Shown here: positions 55,201 to 64,000 of the stretch, piece after piece | Layout: each line of letters begins with the position of its first letter | Numbering within the stretch: the first letter of the stretch is position 1 | Source of the DNA: Mesostigma viride | Lineage: Eukaryota; Streptophyta; Mesostigmatophyceae; Mesostigmatales; Mesostigmataceae | Direction: 5' to 3' | Assembly (NCBI GenBank): GCA_009746045.1 | Contig: RPFO01000026.1 | Coordinates: forward strand, 2,594,565-2,658,564 | DNA length: 64,000 nt | Made by a program: the position numbers and the translations under genes | The notes under the pieces: model-generated | The model's input: the letters and a program-made list of their open reading frames with translations, nothing else | The model's database searches: none | What the model was told of the DNA's origin: nothing

Positions 55201-58128
55201 GCGTGCCCAAGGGGGTCGAATTGACCCACCGCGCGCTTGTGGCTAAGCTGGAGGGCTACTGGGCGGCGTGCCCCTTTGCGCCCGGCGAGGCCTGCCTGGC
55301 GCGCACAACGGTGTCGTTTGTGGACCACACACTGGAGATCCTCGGGTCGCTCCTGCACGGTGTGCCCGTGGTGCTGGCGACCGCGCAGGAGGCGCGCGAC
55401 CCCGCGTCCCTGCTGCACGTGGCGGTGTCCGCCCACGTCACGCGACTCGTGGTTGTCCCGTCACTGCTGCAGGTGATGCTGGCAGACGCGGAGGAGGACG
55501 AGCGTGCACGCGCCACGTGGTGTGAGGGGCCCATCTCGCTCGTCATCAGCAGCGGCGAGCCACTCCCCTTGTCCCTGGCGCAGGCGTTCCTGGCGGCCGC
55601 GGGCGACCACTGTCAGCTGGTCAACCTGTACGGGTCCACGGAGACGTGCGGCGATGCCACGTGGGCGCCCGTGACGCGCGCCATGGTTGCCGCGGGGCAC
55701 GTCACGGTTGGCCGCCCACTCCTGCACGCCGTCACGCTGGTGCTCGATGACTACGGCCAGCTGGCACCGCCGGGCGTCCCGGGGGAGCTCTGCGTGGGCG
55801 GCGGCGTGGTTGCGCGCGGGTACCTCCACCAGCCGGAGCTGACCGCATCGCGCTTCACGCGCATACCCATCGCCGACCTGCTGGGGAGGGACGCTGCCGC
55901 GTCGCCGTCATGCGGTTTTCCTCAGCATCCCCCATCAGACATGTTCTCCCCAAGCCGCGATGAGGCTGCTGGCAGCAAGGATGACCGCCCCTCGCTCGTC
56001 CTGTACCGCACGGGGGACTGTGCGCGGCTGCTGCCGTGTGGCGACTTGGCGCTGATGGGTCGCCTGGACCACCAGGTCAAGGTGAGGGGCGTGCGCCTGG
56101 AGCTGGGCTTTGTGGAGCAGGCCATGGCGCGGCTGCCAGGCGTGGCCGCCGCTGGGGCGGTGCTGGTGCCCGCCACCCAGCAGGGCCTCGTGGACGCACC
56201 GGGCCATGACACACTGATGGCGGTGGTGAGCCCCCGGCGGCTGCTCCCAGAGGCACTGCTGGCGGCCCTTCGGCAGCAACTGCCGCTGTACGCCCTCCCC
56301 GCGCGCATCCTGTGCGTGGATGAGCTGCCACGCCTCATCAGCGGCAAGCTCGACCGCCGCAAGCTGCTGGCCATGGCGGCGGCAGAGATGGCGGAGATGC
56401 GGCGCGTGGGGACGGGCGGGGGCGGCCGTGAGGCGCCCGCGTCGCACGCGGCGGTTAGGACGGACCCGCTCGAGGCCAAGCTGGCCGCGCTGTGGGGGAA
56501 GGTGCTGCGCCTGCCCAGCGTGTCCGTGTTTGACGACTTCTTCAACATCGGGGGCAACTCGCTGGTGGCGGTGCAGCTGCAGAGGGAGCTGGCCAGGGAG
56601 CTGGCCAGGGACCCTGCGCTCGCGCCGCTGGCGTCCGGCAGCCAGAGCCTGTCGGTGTTCAGCCACCGCACCATCAGCAGCATGGCCGCCGAGGCCGCCG
56701 GGGCGCTGGGCAGGACGGCAGGCAGGGGTGCTAGTGGCGCCAGCGACGATGGCCGCGCCTTTACGGGTGCTGCTGCTGCCGCATCCCTCATATTCAGGCC
56801 GCGGTCCTTGTTTGCCCGCTTGCTGGGGCCAGCTTCATCATCCAGTGGTGCAGAGCCAGCCACGTGGGGTGAGGAGCACGCACAGTCGGGAGTGCTGGAG
56901 GTGGTCACGTCCAACCTGCGCTTCCTGTGGAGCTTCTCCGTCGTCATGCTCCACTTCGGCCACTGCGGGGGCCAGAATCTGCGCTGCTTCCAGAACACGC
57001 CGCTGGCCGGGCTTTGGGCGCCGCACGACAACACCTCGCTCGCCAACTTTGTGCCCAGGGCCTTCCAGGGGGGTGTCTTGGGCCTGTCCATCTTGTCAGG
57101 GATGGGAGCCGCATCGGGCGGCATGCGACCATCCCTGGGCACGCCCCTACTGGCGGTCATGCTGGCGCTGCTCATGGAGTTTGGGGTATCCCGCGCATTT
57201 GACGACCTCGTGCGGTCATCGAAGCAGGAGCGCTTCTCCACCACGGCCCACCTATGGGGCCTGTGGGCACTGGCCTTCAACCAGCTGCTGCTGTGGCTGT
57301 GTGTCGGCATATGGCGCGGCCACAACCACCGCGAGGGTCCAGGCACCAGAAAGGTGGTGTTGTGCTCCTGCTTCTGGCCGCTGGCACGGTGCAATTCCTG
57401 CTCCCCATTCTCTTTGCGTTGCTGTGGCCCCCGGCTTCAGCGGCGGGTGTTCATGGGATGTGGTTTGGTCCCTGGGGCATGCACCAGTTGGGCTGGGAGC
57501 CACTGGGGCCGCGTGTCCTCACCTCTGCGTTGCCCTTTGCGATCGGGTATGCATACAACAGCCAGATCACTCGCATGGTGCACACGGTTCGGTCGCACGT
57601 GTGGCTTCGGGTCGTACTGGCCGCCATCTTTGTGCAGCTCACGGTTCGATCCACGTTCTTCCTCGACATCCTCTCGGGGCTGGACCTGCGTTCCAGCGAG
57701 TCAGCGCGTTTTGCCACCATCGCCGACGTGATGGCCACGTGGGAGCTCGGATCATGGTGGCGGGAATGGCCGCTGAGGGTGCTGGGTTACATGGGCGCGC
57801 TAGCGGAGGATATGGGGATGGCCTTTTCGATGCTGGCCGTTATGCCAGCGCTGGATGGCATGGTCACCAGGTTTGGCAGGGCCTCCCTGCCCATATATCT
57901 TTTCCATCCCATGTTTTGAGGCTGATGGAGCCGTTCTCGTTCTGGCTGCTGCGCCAGGTGTCCTCCAACATGCCGCTCACAGTCACCTTGGAGGTCCTCC
58001 TGCCGCTCAGCTTCACGGTATGCCTCTGCCTCGCTTTCTCGGCGATGCAGCGGAGGGGACTGGGGGTCGGGAAAACTGTCCTCGGCCTGTCCATTGTGCT
58101 GCATGTCCTAAAGCGGGCCCTTGTGTAA
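43241..58128 (+). CDS. Multimodular non-ribosomal peptide synthetase with terminal membrane acyltransferase
   Basis: A giant intronless gene: carrier-domain tail, then four C–A–T modules, then an acyltransferase-3 (AT3) membrane domain. Modules 1–3 repeat with periods of 3231, 3225 and 3222 bp (starts at about 43451, 46682, 49907 and 53129) and are near-identical; module 4 differs. C domains keep HHxxxDG, A domains keep their core motifs, and T domains carry GGNSL or INSL. There is no thioesterase or reductase. About ten 1–2-bp indels break the frame, listed under Part 2. There is no in-frame ATG before about residue 69, so the true start is upstream or lost. High GC and the absence of introns fit a bacterial origin. 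If working, it would join three identical residues and one beta-alanine-like residue and release them by acyl transfer at a membrane. Confidence 0.85.
43448..46681 (+). other. NRPS module 1 (C–A–T), intact
   Basis: Begins with the end of a T domain (VLSNPSVAELAAAM). The C domain covers about 43520–44930 with MHHSVSDG at about 44009. The A domain covers about 44950–46480: LFTSGTTGRPKGV (about 45475), FDASVAEVF (about 45611), NGYGPTESC (about 45853), GELYIGGAG, YRTGDLARW, LDRQVKLSGVRIELGE and SGKVDAR. The T domain follows, with EYGGNSLTAMALV (about 46600). The specificity positions read D-A-A-F-C-G-G-V-F-K by eye. The whole module is one open frame, so this copy is the reference for judging the others. 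Confidence 0.88.
46682..49906 (+). other. NRPS module 2 (C–A–T), frameshifted
   Basis: Near-identical to module 1. Indels relative to module 1: 2 bp lost in a T-run near 49110 (just after the GYGPTES motif), 1 bp near 49446 (after IELGEVE), and 1 bp near 49832 (in the T domain before INSL). The segment 49490–49560 is truly divergent from module 1. C domain and the N-terminal part of A are intact. Confidence 0.85.
49907..53128 (+). other. NRPS module 3 (C–A–T), frameshifted
   Basis: Near-identical to modules 1 and 2. It has a 3-bp in-frame loss near 50060 (TGVLPVVYG) and frame-breaking indels near 52287 (before GYGPTES), 52714, 52730–52790 and 52940. The T domain 52970–53128 reads EYGINSLTAMALV. 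Confidence 0.85.
53129..56720 (+). other. NRPS module 4 (mosaic C, divergent A, T)
   Basis: The C domain starts as a near-copy of modules 1–3, breaks frame near 53192 and 53625, diverges from about 53890, then alternates between near-identical and divergent blocks to about 54630. The A domain (54650–56380) is a different lineage: LFSSGSSGVPKGVELTH, FVDHTLEILG, LYGSTETCGD, GELCVGGGVVARGY, YRTGDCARL, LDHQVKVRGVRLELG and SGKLDRRKL. By-eye specificity code V-D-L-V-I-S-L-G-D-K, close to the beta-alanine code. T domain FFNIGGNSLVAVQLQ near 56535. Confidence 0.85.
56880..58128 (+). other. C-terminal acyltransferase-3 membrane domain of the NRPS
   Basis: After a Ser/Ala-rich linker the chain becomes strongly hydrophobic, with several membrane spans. 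The first span has NLRFLWSFSVVMLHFGHC, matching the R-X10-H pattern of AT3 family proteins. Later parts include GMHQLGWEPLGPRVLTSALPF and RASLPIYLFHPMF, followed by a last span. Frame changes lie near 57350 and 57915, the latter next to a TTTT run. AT3 proteins O- or N-acylate sugars and other small molecules at membranes. Fusion behind a T domain suggests that the tethered peptide is its acyl donor. Stop at 58126–58128. Confidence 0.75.
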
Positions 58129-58473
58129 TTTTTCTCTGTTCATACAGGTACGTGCCAACTGCAACAATTGCTAGGCAACAGCAGCATACTGCTGTTGTGG
58201 CCCTGCCCTTTGAGCAGGCGCCCTGCTACCTTGGGACCTGCTGATGTGCATCGTCGCCGCCGACGCTGGTGCGTCCTCGTGATGTGCTCACTAGCGAATC
58301 AGTCGTGCTGTAAGGCAGGTTTTATGCTTGACGGGATATGTGGTTGGCTACATCGCCGGATCACGTTGCATGATAAATGTTCCCTCTTGCTGGAATCCCC
58401 TGTTGGCTATATCAAGAGTTGTCCTTGCGTGGCAAGTCTGCGGGGGACTGGCTTTCACTGGCCCGTTGGTGGA
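58129..58473. other. 3' flank of NRPS gene
   Basis: No ORF or repeat. No AATAAA; TGATAAATG at about 58370 is the nearest A-rich candidate. Confidence 0.35.
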
Positions 58474-59520
58474 CAATTAATTAATTAATTAGGAACATAA
58501 CTCCGTTTGGAGTACATGTAGCACATGTCCCTGATAAGGGGCATATGGCTTTTAATACATTCTAGGCTACTTCCTGCAAGGGTAGGGATGTTAACTACAC
58601 CAGCTCTAGGTGCACCAAGGGCACCTGCACCACCATGATCTCTTAGAGCACAAGGGGGGCCTGGCATGGGCTGGAAGATCATCATGGCTATACAAAAGCT
58701 AGGGCATGGCTTCTCATCAGAGAGTGGCTCTCTGCATAGGCAGAGTTTGGCTAAATTCTTAATGCATCATCCATGGGGAGTCCCATTATAGGCAGAGCGT
58801 GGCTAAATTCTTAAGGCATCATCCGTGGGGGCCATTATGGGCGCACATGCGCAAGGCCCTTAACATCCGCTTTGGTTTGCACATTAGTAATGAGGATTTG
58901 TACGCTGATTTGCCCTACAGTATGTTTCCCACTTTATTAGGCACAGGCGCCTGGGCCTAGCCGGGCACCTGGCCCGCACAAATCAGGTAGACACATCAGA
59001 TAGACTAGCTGGCGCACCAAGCCCGCCCAGCCTGGGCGATATGTCCTCACCTGGCGTGCCCCAGGCCGCGCGCGGCAGGGCCGCCACCCGTGGACTTTCC
59101 GTGATAGAATCGGCATGGACATGTGCTACACTAAACGTGACGGGCTCACACCCAGGCAGCCTCCTGGTTTGTCTGTAATATGGAGGCAGATGGTACGCAA
59201 GGATAGATGGCAAGTAGTGATGAAGGAGACCACCCCCAAGTCTGTGGGGGCTCCGCGTGTGACCGCGTATGGCGTTCATAGCGATTTGGGCCGTGGTGCC
59301 CGCAACGTACCTGTAACTAGGACCTAGATAGCTTACACCATCCATTCCATCCCATGTTCCCCTCCCACTGAGGACTTACTATGCTCACGTGACGCAGTCA
59401 TGAGTCACGTGTCTATTAATTAATTAATTAATGCGCGTGGGCCACGTGCTAGGCTAAGCCTTACTAATCTACACTACTGCTATATTCCCTAGACTGGGGT
59501 TGCTGGGGTGGCAGGAGTTA
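58474..59520 (-). mobile_element. Half-LINE family 1, minus strand, interrupted by an RT LINE
   Basis: Reading minus: 3' tail (TTAA)n at 58479–58490, the hairpin CTCCAAACGGAG, a UTR with ATATGCCCCTTATCAGGG and GATGATCTTCC, then, beyond the insert at 58852–59430, GTGGCCCACGCG… to the ORF1 end. The order matches the uninterrupted copy at 60261–60827. Confidence 0.75.
58852..59430 (+). mobile_element. 5'-truncated RT LINE copy nested in a half-LINE
   Basis: Homologous to 31055–31620. It covers the RT C-terminal extension (FGLHISNEDLYADLPY, GLAGHLART, YVLTWRAPG), a stop near 59327, the CACGTGAC hairpin and a (TTAA)n tail. Flanked by ATGCG (58847–58851 and 59431–59435). The 60640 copy of the half-LINE gives the empty site. 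Confidence 0.82.
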
Positions 59521-59977
59521 GCCTCTAGTCGTGGACATAGGCTAAGTACCAGATAGCAATGTGCTATCTGGGGTTTCGCACGTGTAGGCTCGGTCAGAAG
59601 TCCCGGCTATATGTGATTCGGCAGGCTAGACTATTAGATAGCCGAGTCCTGGTGACGGACGCCAGTACCCAAGTAGGATTGGCGGTACGGCATCGCCAGT
59701 ACCCACTCGGGACTGGCATTGAGGTGTCGGATGTTGGACGAGGGTCCTGAGAGTCTAGCAGTGGCGTCGTGCCACTCAGGCTGCACCACAGAGCCCAACG
59801 GCCACTGTCGGCTGCTCCAGACGTGGCAGCCGGGCAGGGCGTTGCTTGTCGAGAATGCTAAATGCCCTTGTGCACGTTGTGTGCGGGGCTTGTGATTTAT
59901 TGTAATAAACACATGCGTCAGGCCATTGAGCATTGAGAGGTCCCTTTGATTATTAACTTGAATTAAACGTATTACGC
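59521..59977. other. Non-coding, possible copia LTR/leader remnant
   Basis: Contains a GTGGCGTCGTGCCAC hairpin (about 59761) and AATAAACACATGCG (about 59903). Precedes the copia pol relic, but no LTR pair is found. Confidence 0.35.
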
Positions 59978-61650
59978 GAAGAGTGGGTGCTGCCCAACCC
60001 TAAGCATCCTGACTATAAGCCACCTGTCACTCCTGTCTGGGAAATTCCAGAAGGTGCCAAAAAGTTGAGACTCAAGTTTGTGCTAAAACACAAGGCATAG
60101 CCAGTAGGCTCACCTATATATCATGCTAGGCCATGTGTGACAGAATTAAAAGGCATGTCAAAACTGTCCAAGGGTGAACTCTACACTCCTGGGCTGCAGC
60201 AAACATCCCTCAGGATACTGCTCTCTGTCTTCCTCCACCATCTCGATGCTGGCCAAGATTGAATTGAATTGAATTGAATTGTAACATAACTCCGTTGGGA
60301 GTATATGTAGCACATAGCCCAGAGAAGGGGCATATGGCCTATCATACATTCTAAGCTACTTCCTGCAAGGGTGGGAATGTAAACAACACTTGCTCTAGGT
60401 GCACTAGGGCACCTGCACCACCCAGAGTTTCAGGCAACACCCAGCGAAGGGGAGCCTGTCATAGGTGGGGAAGATCATCATGGCTATACAAGAGCTAGGA
60501 CATGGCTTCTCTACAGAGAGCATCTCTCTGCATGGCATAGCATGGCAAAATTCTTAATGCAACATCCATGGGGGTCCCGTTATAGGCAGGGCTTGGCTAA
60601 ATTCTGTAGACAACATCCATGGGGGCCATTATGGGCGCACATGCGCGTGGGCCACATGCTAGGCTAAGCCTGACTAATCTACACTACTGGTATGAATTCC
60701 CTAGTCTGGGGTGGCAGGAGGGGGCTGCCCGGCAGGGCTTGTGGTCAACGTGGATGACCGCCCCCCTCCAGTATACCGGCTTCCCCCCTGCGCTGTGCCG
60801 GAGCTGAAGGTAGGTCGGCCATAGCTCGCCAAGATTATGCCTGCAAAGCTACTGATATCAAAAGGGCTTTCCTTAGAGGGGACCCTGATAAAGCGCAAGA
60901 TGTGTGGAAGGGTCAGGTTTATGTGGTTCCCACCCCTGCTGCATGGGCACATGATATTGATGAGCCATATCTACTCCTAAATCTGGGGGTGGAAGGTTTG
61001 CAAAGTGCTCCCACTATTTTCCGAAAATCAGCAGAAGAGGTGTTCAAGAAACTTAATGCCACCTATGATGATCTGGACCCTTGTCTCTTTGCTGTGCCCA
61101 CACCCTCTGGGTTGCTCCTGTTTGTGTGGCATGTTGATGACCAACTGATTTGTGGACCAAGAGCTGAAGTTGACAAGTTCATTCAGCAGGTTCAGCAGTC
61201 ATATAAGATTGGAAAGCAGACAGAGCTGGGGCCAGAACCCCTACAGTTCTGTGGCATAATGCTAGCACTGGAAGAGCAACAGGAACAGTGGGTGTGTACT
61301 CTATCCCCGCCTGCCCAGTACTTAGAAGAATGCCTACTAGAGTTTCTTGATATTCCGTGCATTCCTGCTCACATGTGTGCTACTGTCAAAGGAAAATTAG
61401 GGTGGCTGAGTGCTATCTGTGCACCTCATCTGGCAGTGGTCAGCAGGATTGATGACACAGTATTACAAACCATGAAACCTAAGGATCTCCAGAAGGTACT
61501 AAAGGCTGGACCTTCCCTTGTCATTCATCCACTCAACCTCATGGAAGATATTCACATTAACTGTCTGATGGACAGCTCCATGGAGATCGGTAGAGTAATA
61601 ACAAAAATGGATGCCACGGACTATAGAGGGTCTGCAGAGCGCGTCGATTG
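59978..61650 (+). pseudogene. Ty1/copia RT relic, family A, interrupted by a half-LINE
   Basis: The RT N-terminus (WVLPNPKHPDYKPPVTPVW, IPEGAKKLRLKFVLKHKA) is followed by stops. After the insertion at 60261–60827 the frame continues through DIKRAFLRGD, DEPYLLLNLGVEG, PTPSGLLLFVWHVDDQLICG (active site) and LQFCGIM, to DIHINCLMDSS. It fuses near 61650 to a different copia family. Same family as 1–1487. Confidence 0.85.
60261..60827 (-). mobile_element. 567-bp half-LINE insertion with 9-bp target duplication
   Basis: Flanked by GCCAAGATT (60252–60260, 60828–60836). Reading minus: a truncated ORF1 end (ELWPTYLQLRHSAG, KPVYWRG), a UTR, the hairpin CTCCCAACGGAG and an (AATTC)n tail. The paralogue at about 165–200 shows the uninterrupted copia sequence. 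Confidence 0.88.
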
Positions 61651-61654
61651 CTTG

Positions 61655-62719
61655 TAGGATAACCCTCATGCGTGCGTTGGGTGAGATCGCAGAGTTTGAG
61701 GTATCTCCCTACGACCCATCGTTGTTCGTGGCGCGGATGCCGTCTGGTCCTATGTTTGTACAACTGCATGGGGATGACTTGCGTGTCATTGCTTCGCGGT
61801 CAGCCTTGCATGCATTCTATGCTGACATTGGGCGGCAGTTCCCAGTGGGTGAGTTGCAGCTATTGGGGCCGCAGACGCCGCGTGTGTTTTGCGGGGTGGT
61901 GCAAACCCTGCGGGTGGTGTCGGGTAAGCACCGGATGCACTTGGGTATTCCTGACAAGTACAGGGAGGAGCTCATGCGCGATGTGGAGGAGTTGTGCGCC
62001 AAGGGTTTGTGGAGCCGATTGCGTGGCAAGCTCGGCTGCATGCATGGATGGCAGCGGTGTGTGGGTCTGACCTGCTGGTGTTGAGCAGGACTGTGGATGA
62101 GGTGTTGGCTCTCGTTTCCCCGCGTCTGTTATCAAGCAGTATGTTGCTGAGAGCCATGCAGGGTGTCGTACTTTCTGGTTTGTCTCTTTCTCAGCCGATT
62201 GTGTTGCATTGCTTTGCTGACACGTCTGGCGAGGGCAGGGAGCTCACCAAGACGAGAGCTCGCATGGGTGGTTTGTTTGTGCTCTCCAACCCCAAGGGCA
62301 ATGGTTCGCTCTGTGGGTGGTACTCAAGGTTGTGTCGCAGGGTGGCAGTTGGGTCGGATACCAATGAGTGTCGCGGTGTGTGTGAGTGCATCAAGGCGTC
62401 CATGTATCTAGAGCAACTTCTGCGCTGGATGGGCAAGTGGCTGGATGCTCGTTTGGTACTGACCACGACTGTGCATACCGACAGTCAGCCGCTTGTGAGT
62501 TTCATTCTCAACAGCCTGTCCAGGACGCGCGATCTGGATTTCCTGCTACTCAAGGAGCTGTCATACGCAGTGAGCGTGCTTCATCTACCTGGGAAGCTCA
62601 ACCGGGCTGATGCGCTGACCAAGCTGTTCGCTGGAGCGCGAGACCAGTATCGCCTCTTGCGGATGGTCAGGGGGGGCTCTCTCGGGGATCTGCAAGGACT
62701 GCTGGATGGTTTGATATAG
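61655..62719 (+). pseudogene. Ty1/copia RT C-terminus and RNase H, family B
   Basis: A second copia lineage joined to family A. The RT part has EFEVSPYDPSLFVARMPSG and VQLHGDDLRVIAS. A frame change near 62020 leads into the RNase H domain, with its acidic residues in CFADTSGEG, TNECRGVCECIKAS, VHTDSQPLVSFI and RADALTKLF, to a stop at 62717–62719. The RNase H half is nearly intact. The abrupt A/B junction may mark template switching or a later deletion. Confidence 0.83.
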
Positions 62720-63835
62720 ATCTGGGCAATGGACCATGTGGCATGAAAATTTTCAGGCTGGCAGGCGTTGGGGCGCATTATGTGTGGGCTGGGAATGACC
62801 CCTGGATCGAGCCCATCTCAGGATGACCCAGTACGGTTGGATAACTCTATCTTGGTGGGGACCCGATGGGATGGTCCTGGTTTGAGGACTTGATCGGATG
62901 CGGGGACTGTGGTTGGTGATGTGTAAAAGTCCGTGGGTTCAAGGTGTGGTTGGAGCCGAGGGTGGTCTTTTGATCAGTCTTGTATTCTCGCTTGCTTACT
63001 TGACTTACTGACAGATGCTGGTTGTACTGCCAGGGCGTGAATGGGCGCCAAGTACATAAGGGGTGCGGACTCCCCTAGTACATAGCGTCCTGTGTTAGTG
63101 CTTCCTGGTGAGGTGTCTGTTGGTTACTCTCGAGCTGAGTGAGGTAATGATTGGTGGGAGGTGTGACTGCTCGGGAAAAAGCGGCTGGTGTTATATTATA
63201 GGTTTCAGCTCGCAGTCACATGAGAATAATTAATGATTGTGTGCCGGTACTTAGCCATTTTGTGGTTCGAGGCAATCGGGTTAATTCGGCGCATTGGGAC
63301 TTAGCCGTTTTGAGGTTCGGCTGAATTTTGGCCTGTGTGACCTACGATGATTTAAGTTACGCTGTGTGCGTTATGCCTCGTGAGTTACGCCCTGAGACTT
63401 TGGCTGTGCAGCACTGGTCCGCGGTACTGAGGTGCGGACTAGGATTCTGGGTACTGCCGGCTGGCGTGACAACTGGCGAGATACTGGTGTGCGTCGATTG
63501 GTCGGTACTCGGCTGGTGTGTTGTAACGGAGATGTGTAACGGAGATGCGTTCCCAGGCTTGCGCCGGTGCCTAGCGCCGCAGGCTAGCCTAGCCGCCTGA
63601 CAGACGATGATGATCCAAAAGCCAGCATTGTGTTGCGGCGGTCCAACGGTTGTTGCTGCTATGCTGGCAATGGCTATGGTTGCGCTGGTAAATTAAGCTG
63701 GGGGCTTGGCTCTGAGTTTGTAACCTGATTACCGTAAATTGTCATTTTTATAAAATTCGAACTCAATTTTAACATTTAGCCCTGCGCTGCCCTATGCAGA
63801 GAGTCACTCTCTGATGAGAAGCCATTCATAAATGA
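62720..63835. other. No gene; possible copia B 3' end
   Basis: G-rich runs and TACTG/GTACT-rich sequence, perhaps a polypurine tract and LTR of family B, but no second LTR for comparison. A short frame 63328–63600 lacks motifs. Confidence 0.35.
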
Positions 63836-64000
63836 ATTAATTAATGAGAAACATGACTCCATTGGGAGTACATGTGGCACATATCCCTGAAAAGGGGCAT
63901 ATGGCCTTTCATACATTCTGGGCTACTTCCTTGCGAGGGTAGGATGTCATGCCAGTAAACTACACCTGCTCGAGGTGCATCAAGTGCACCTGCGCCACCA
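63836..64000 (-). mobile_element. Half-LINE family 1 3' end, cut by window edge
   Basis: (TTAA)n, then on the minus strand the hairpin CTCCCAATGGAG, ATATGCCCCTTTTCAGGG and GGTGCA-rich UTR, as at 58474 and 60290. Confidence 0.75.

Noticed and set aside
55922-57394. 490-codon minus-strand frame over NRPS module 4
   Set aside because: Low-complexity Ser/Ala/Arg composition, antiparallel to clearly coding A and T domain motifs.
56320-58128. 602-codon off-frame ORF over the NRPS C-terminus as a separate gene
   Set aside because: Only its last ~70 codons (after about 57915) make sense, as the frameshifted end of the AT3 domain.

Overview
The window looks like nuclear DNA of a repeat-rich eukaryotic microalga. 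A green alga (prasinophyte or other chlorophyte) is my best guess, but no marker gene settles it. The reasons are: no operons; canonical GT–AG intron edges in one gene; long microsatellites; and a dense nest of LINE, Ty1/copia, Ty3/gypsy, CACTA, PIF/Harbinger and TIR elements, including a gypsy element with a terminal PHD finger. Only two host-type genes stand out: an intact GT10 fucosyltransferase (32166–33833, minus) and a very large non-ribosomal peptide synthetase (NRPS) gene (about 43241–58128, plus).

Layout. 1–5280: a Ty1/copia relic, LINE ORF1 fragments on the minus strand and short palindromic repeats. 5260–24340: a Ty3/gypsy integrase split by a 17.7-kb CACTA-type element (5796–23509). 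Excising that element with one 2-bp duplication restores the integrase frame. Inside it is a 6.3-kb element bounded by 104-bp terminal inverted repeats (TIRs) and TTAA duplications (6245–12565), whose only large ORF is a LINE endonuclease–reverse transcriptase. A 491-bp MITE interrupts the ORF1 of that element. The CACTA body also holds a probable intron-containing gene (12628–about 14650), several minisatellites and subterminal repeats. 24435–31800: palindromic MITEs with a second small CACTA insertion, half-LINEs (ORF1 without ORF2) and a 5'-truncated RT LINE. 32166–33833: GT10. 34200–42656: foldback elements, 40-bp minisatellites and a PIF/Harbinger element (38342–42653) whose catalytic core is replaced by 1.6 kb of microsatellite. 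43241–58128: the NRPS. 58474–64000: half-LINE 3' ends, nested LINE insertions and two different Ty1/copia relics.

The NRPS is the most notable system. Three C–A–T modules of about 3.2 kb are nearly identical at the nucleotide level. A divergent fourth C–A–T module follows, and the chain ends in a membrane acyltransferase-3 domain instead of a thioesterase. My by-eye specificity code for modules 1–3 is DAAFCGGVFK (unassigned, weakly valine-like). For module 4 it is VDLVISLGDK, close to the beta-alanine code. A product with three identical residues, a beta-alanine-like residue and membrane-linked release is a reasonable hypothesis. The array carries about ten small indels, mostly in copies 2 and 3, so it is either decaying or poorly assembled. 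It begins inside a carrier domain with no ATG, so its 5' end is missing or rearranged.

The mobile elements record a clear insertion order. CACTA sits in gypsy, the TTAA element in CACTA, the MITE in LINE ORF1, a half-LINE in copia, an RT LINE in a half-LINE, and a small CACTA in a palindromic MITE. In five of these cases an empty site can be recognised, either in a paralogue in this window or by restored reading frame. Many LINE tails end in a short hairpin followed by a simple tandem repeat.
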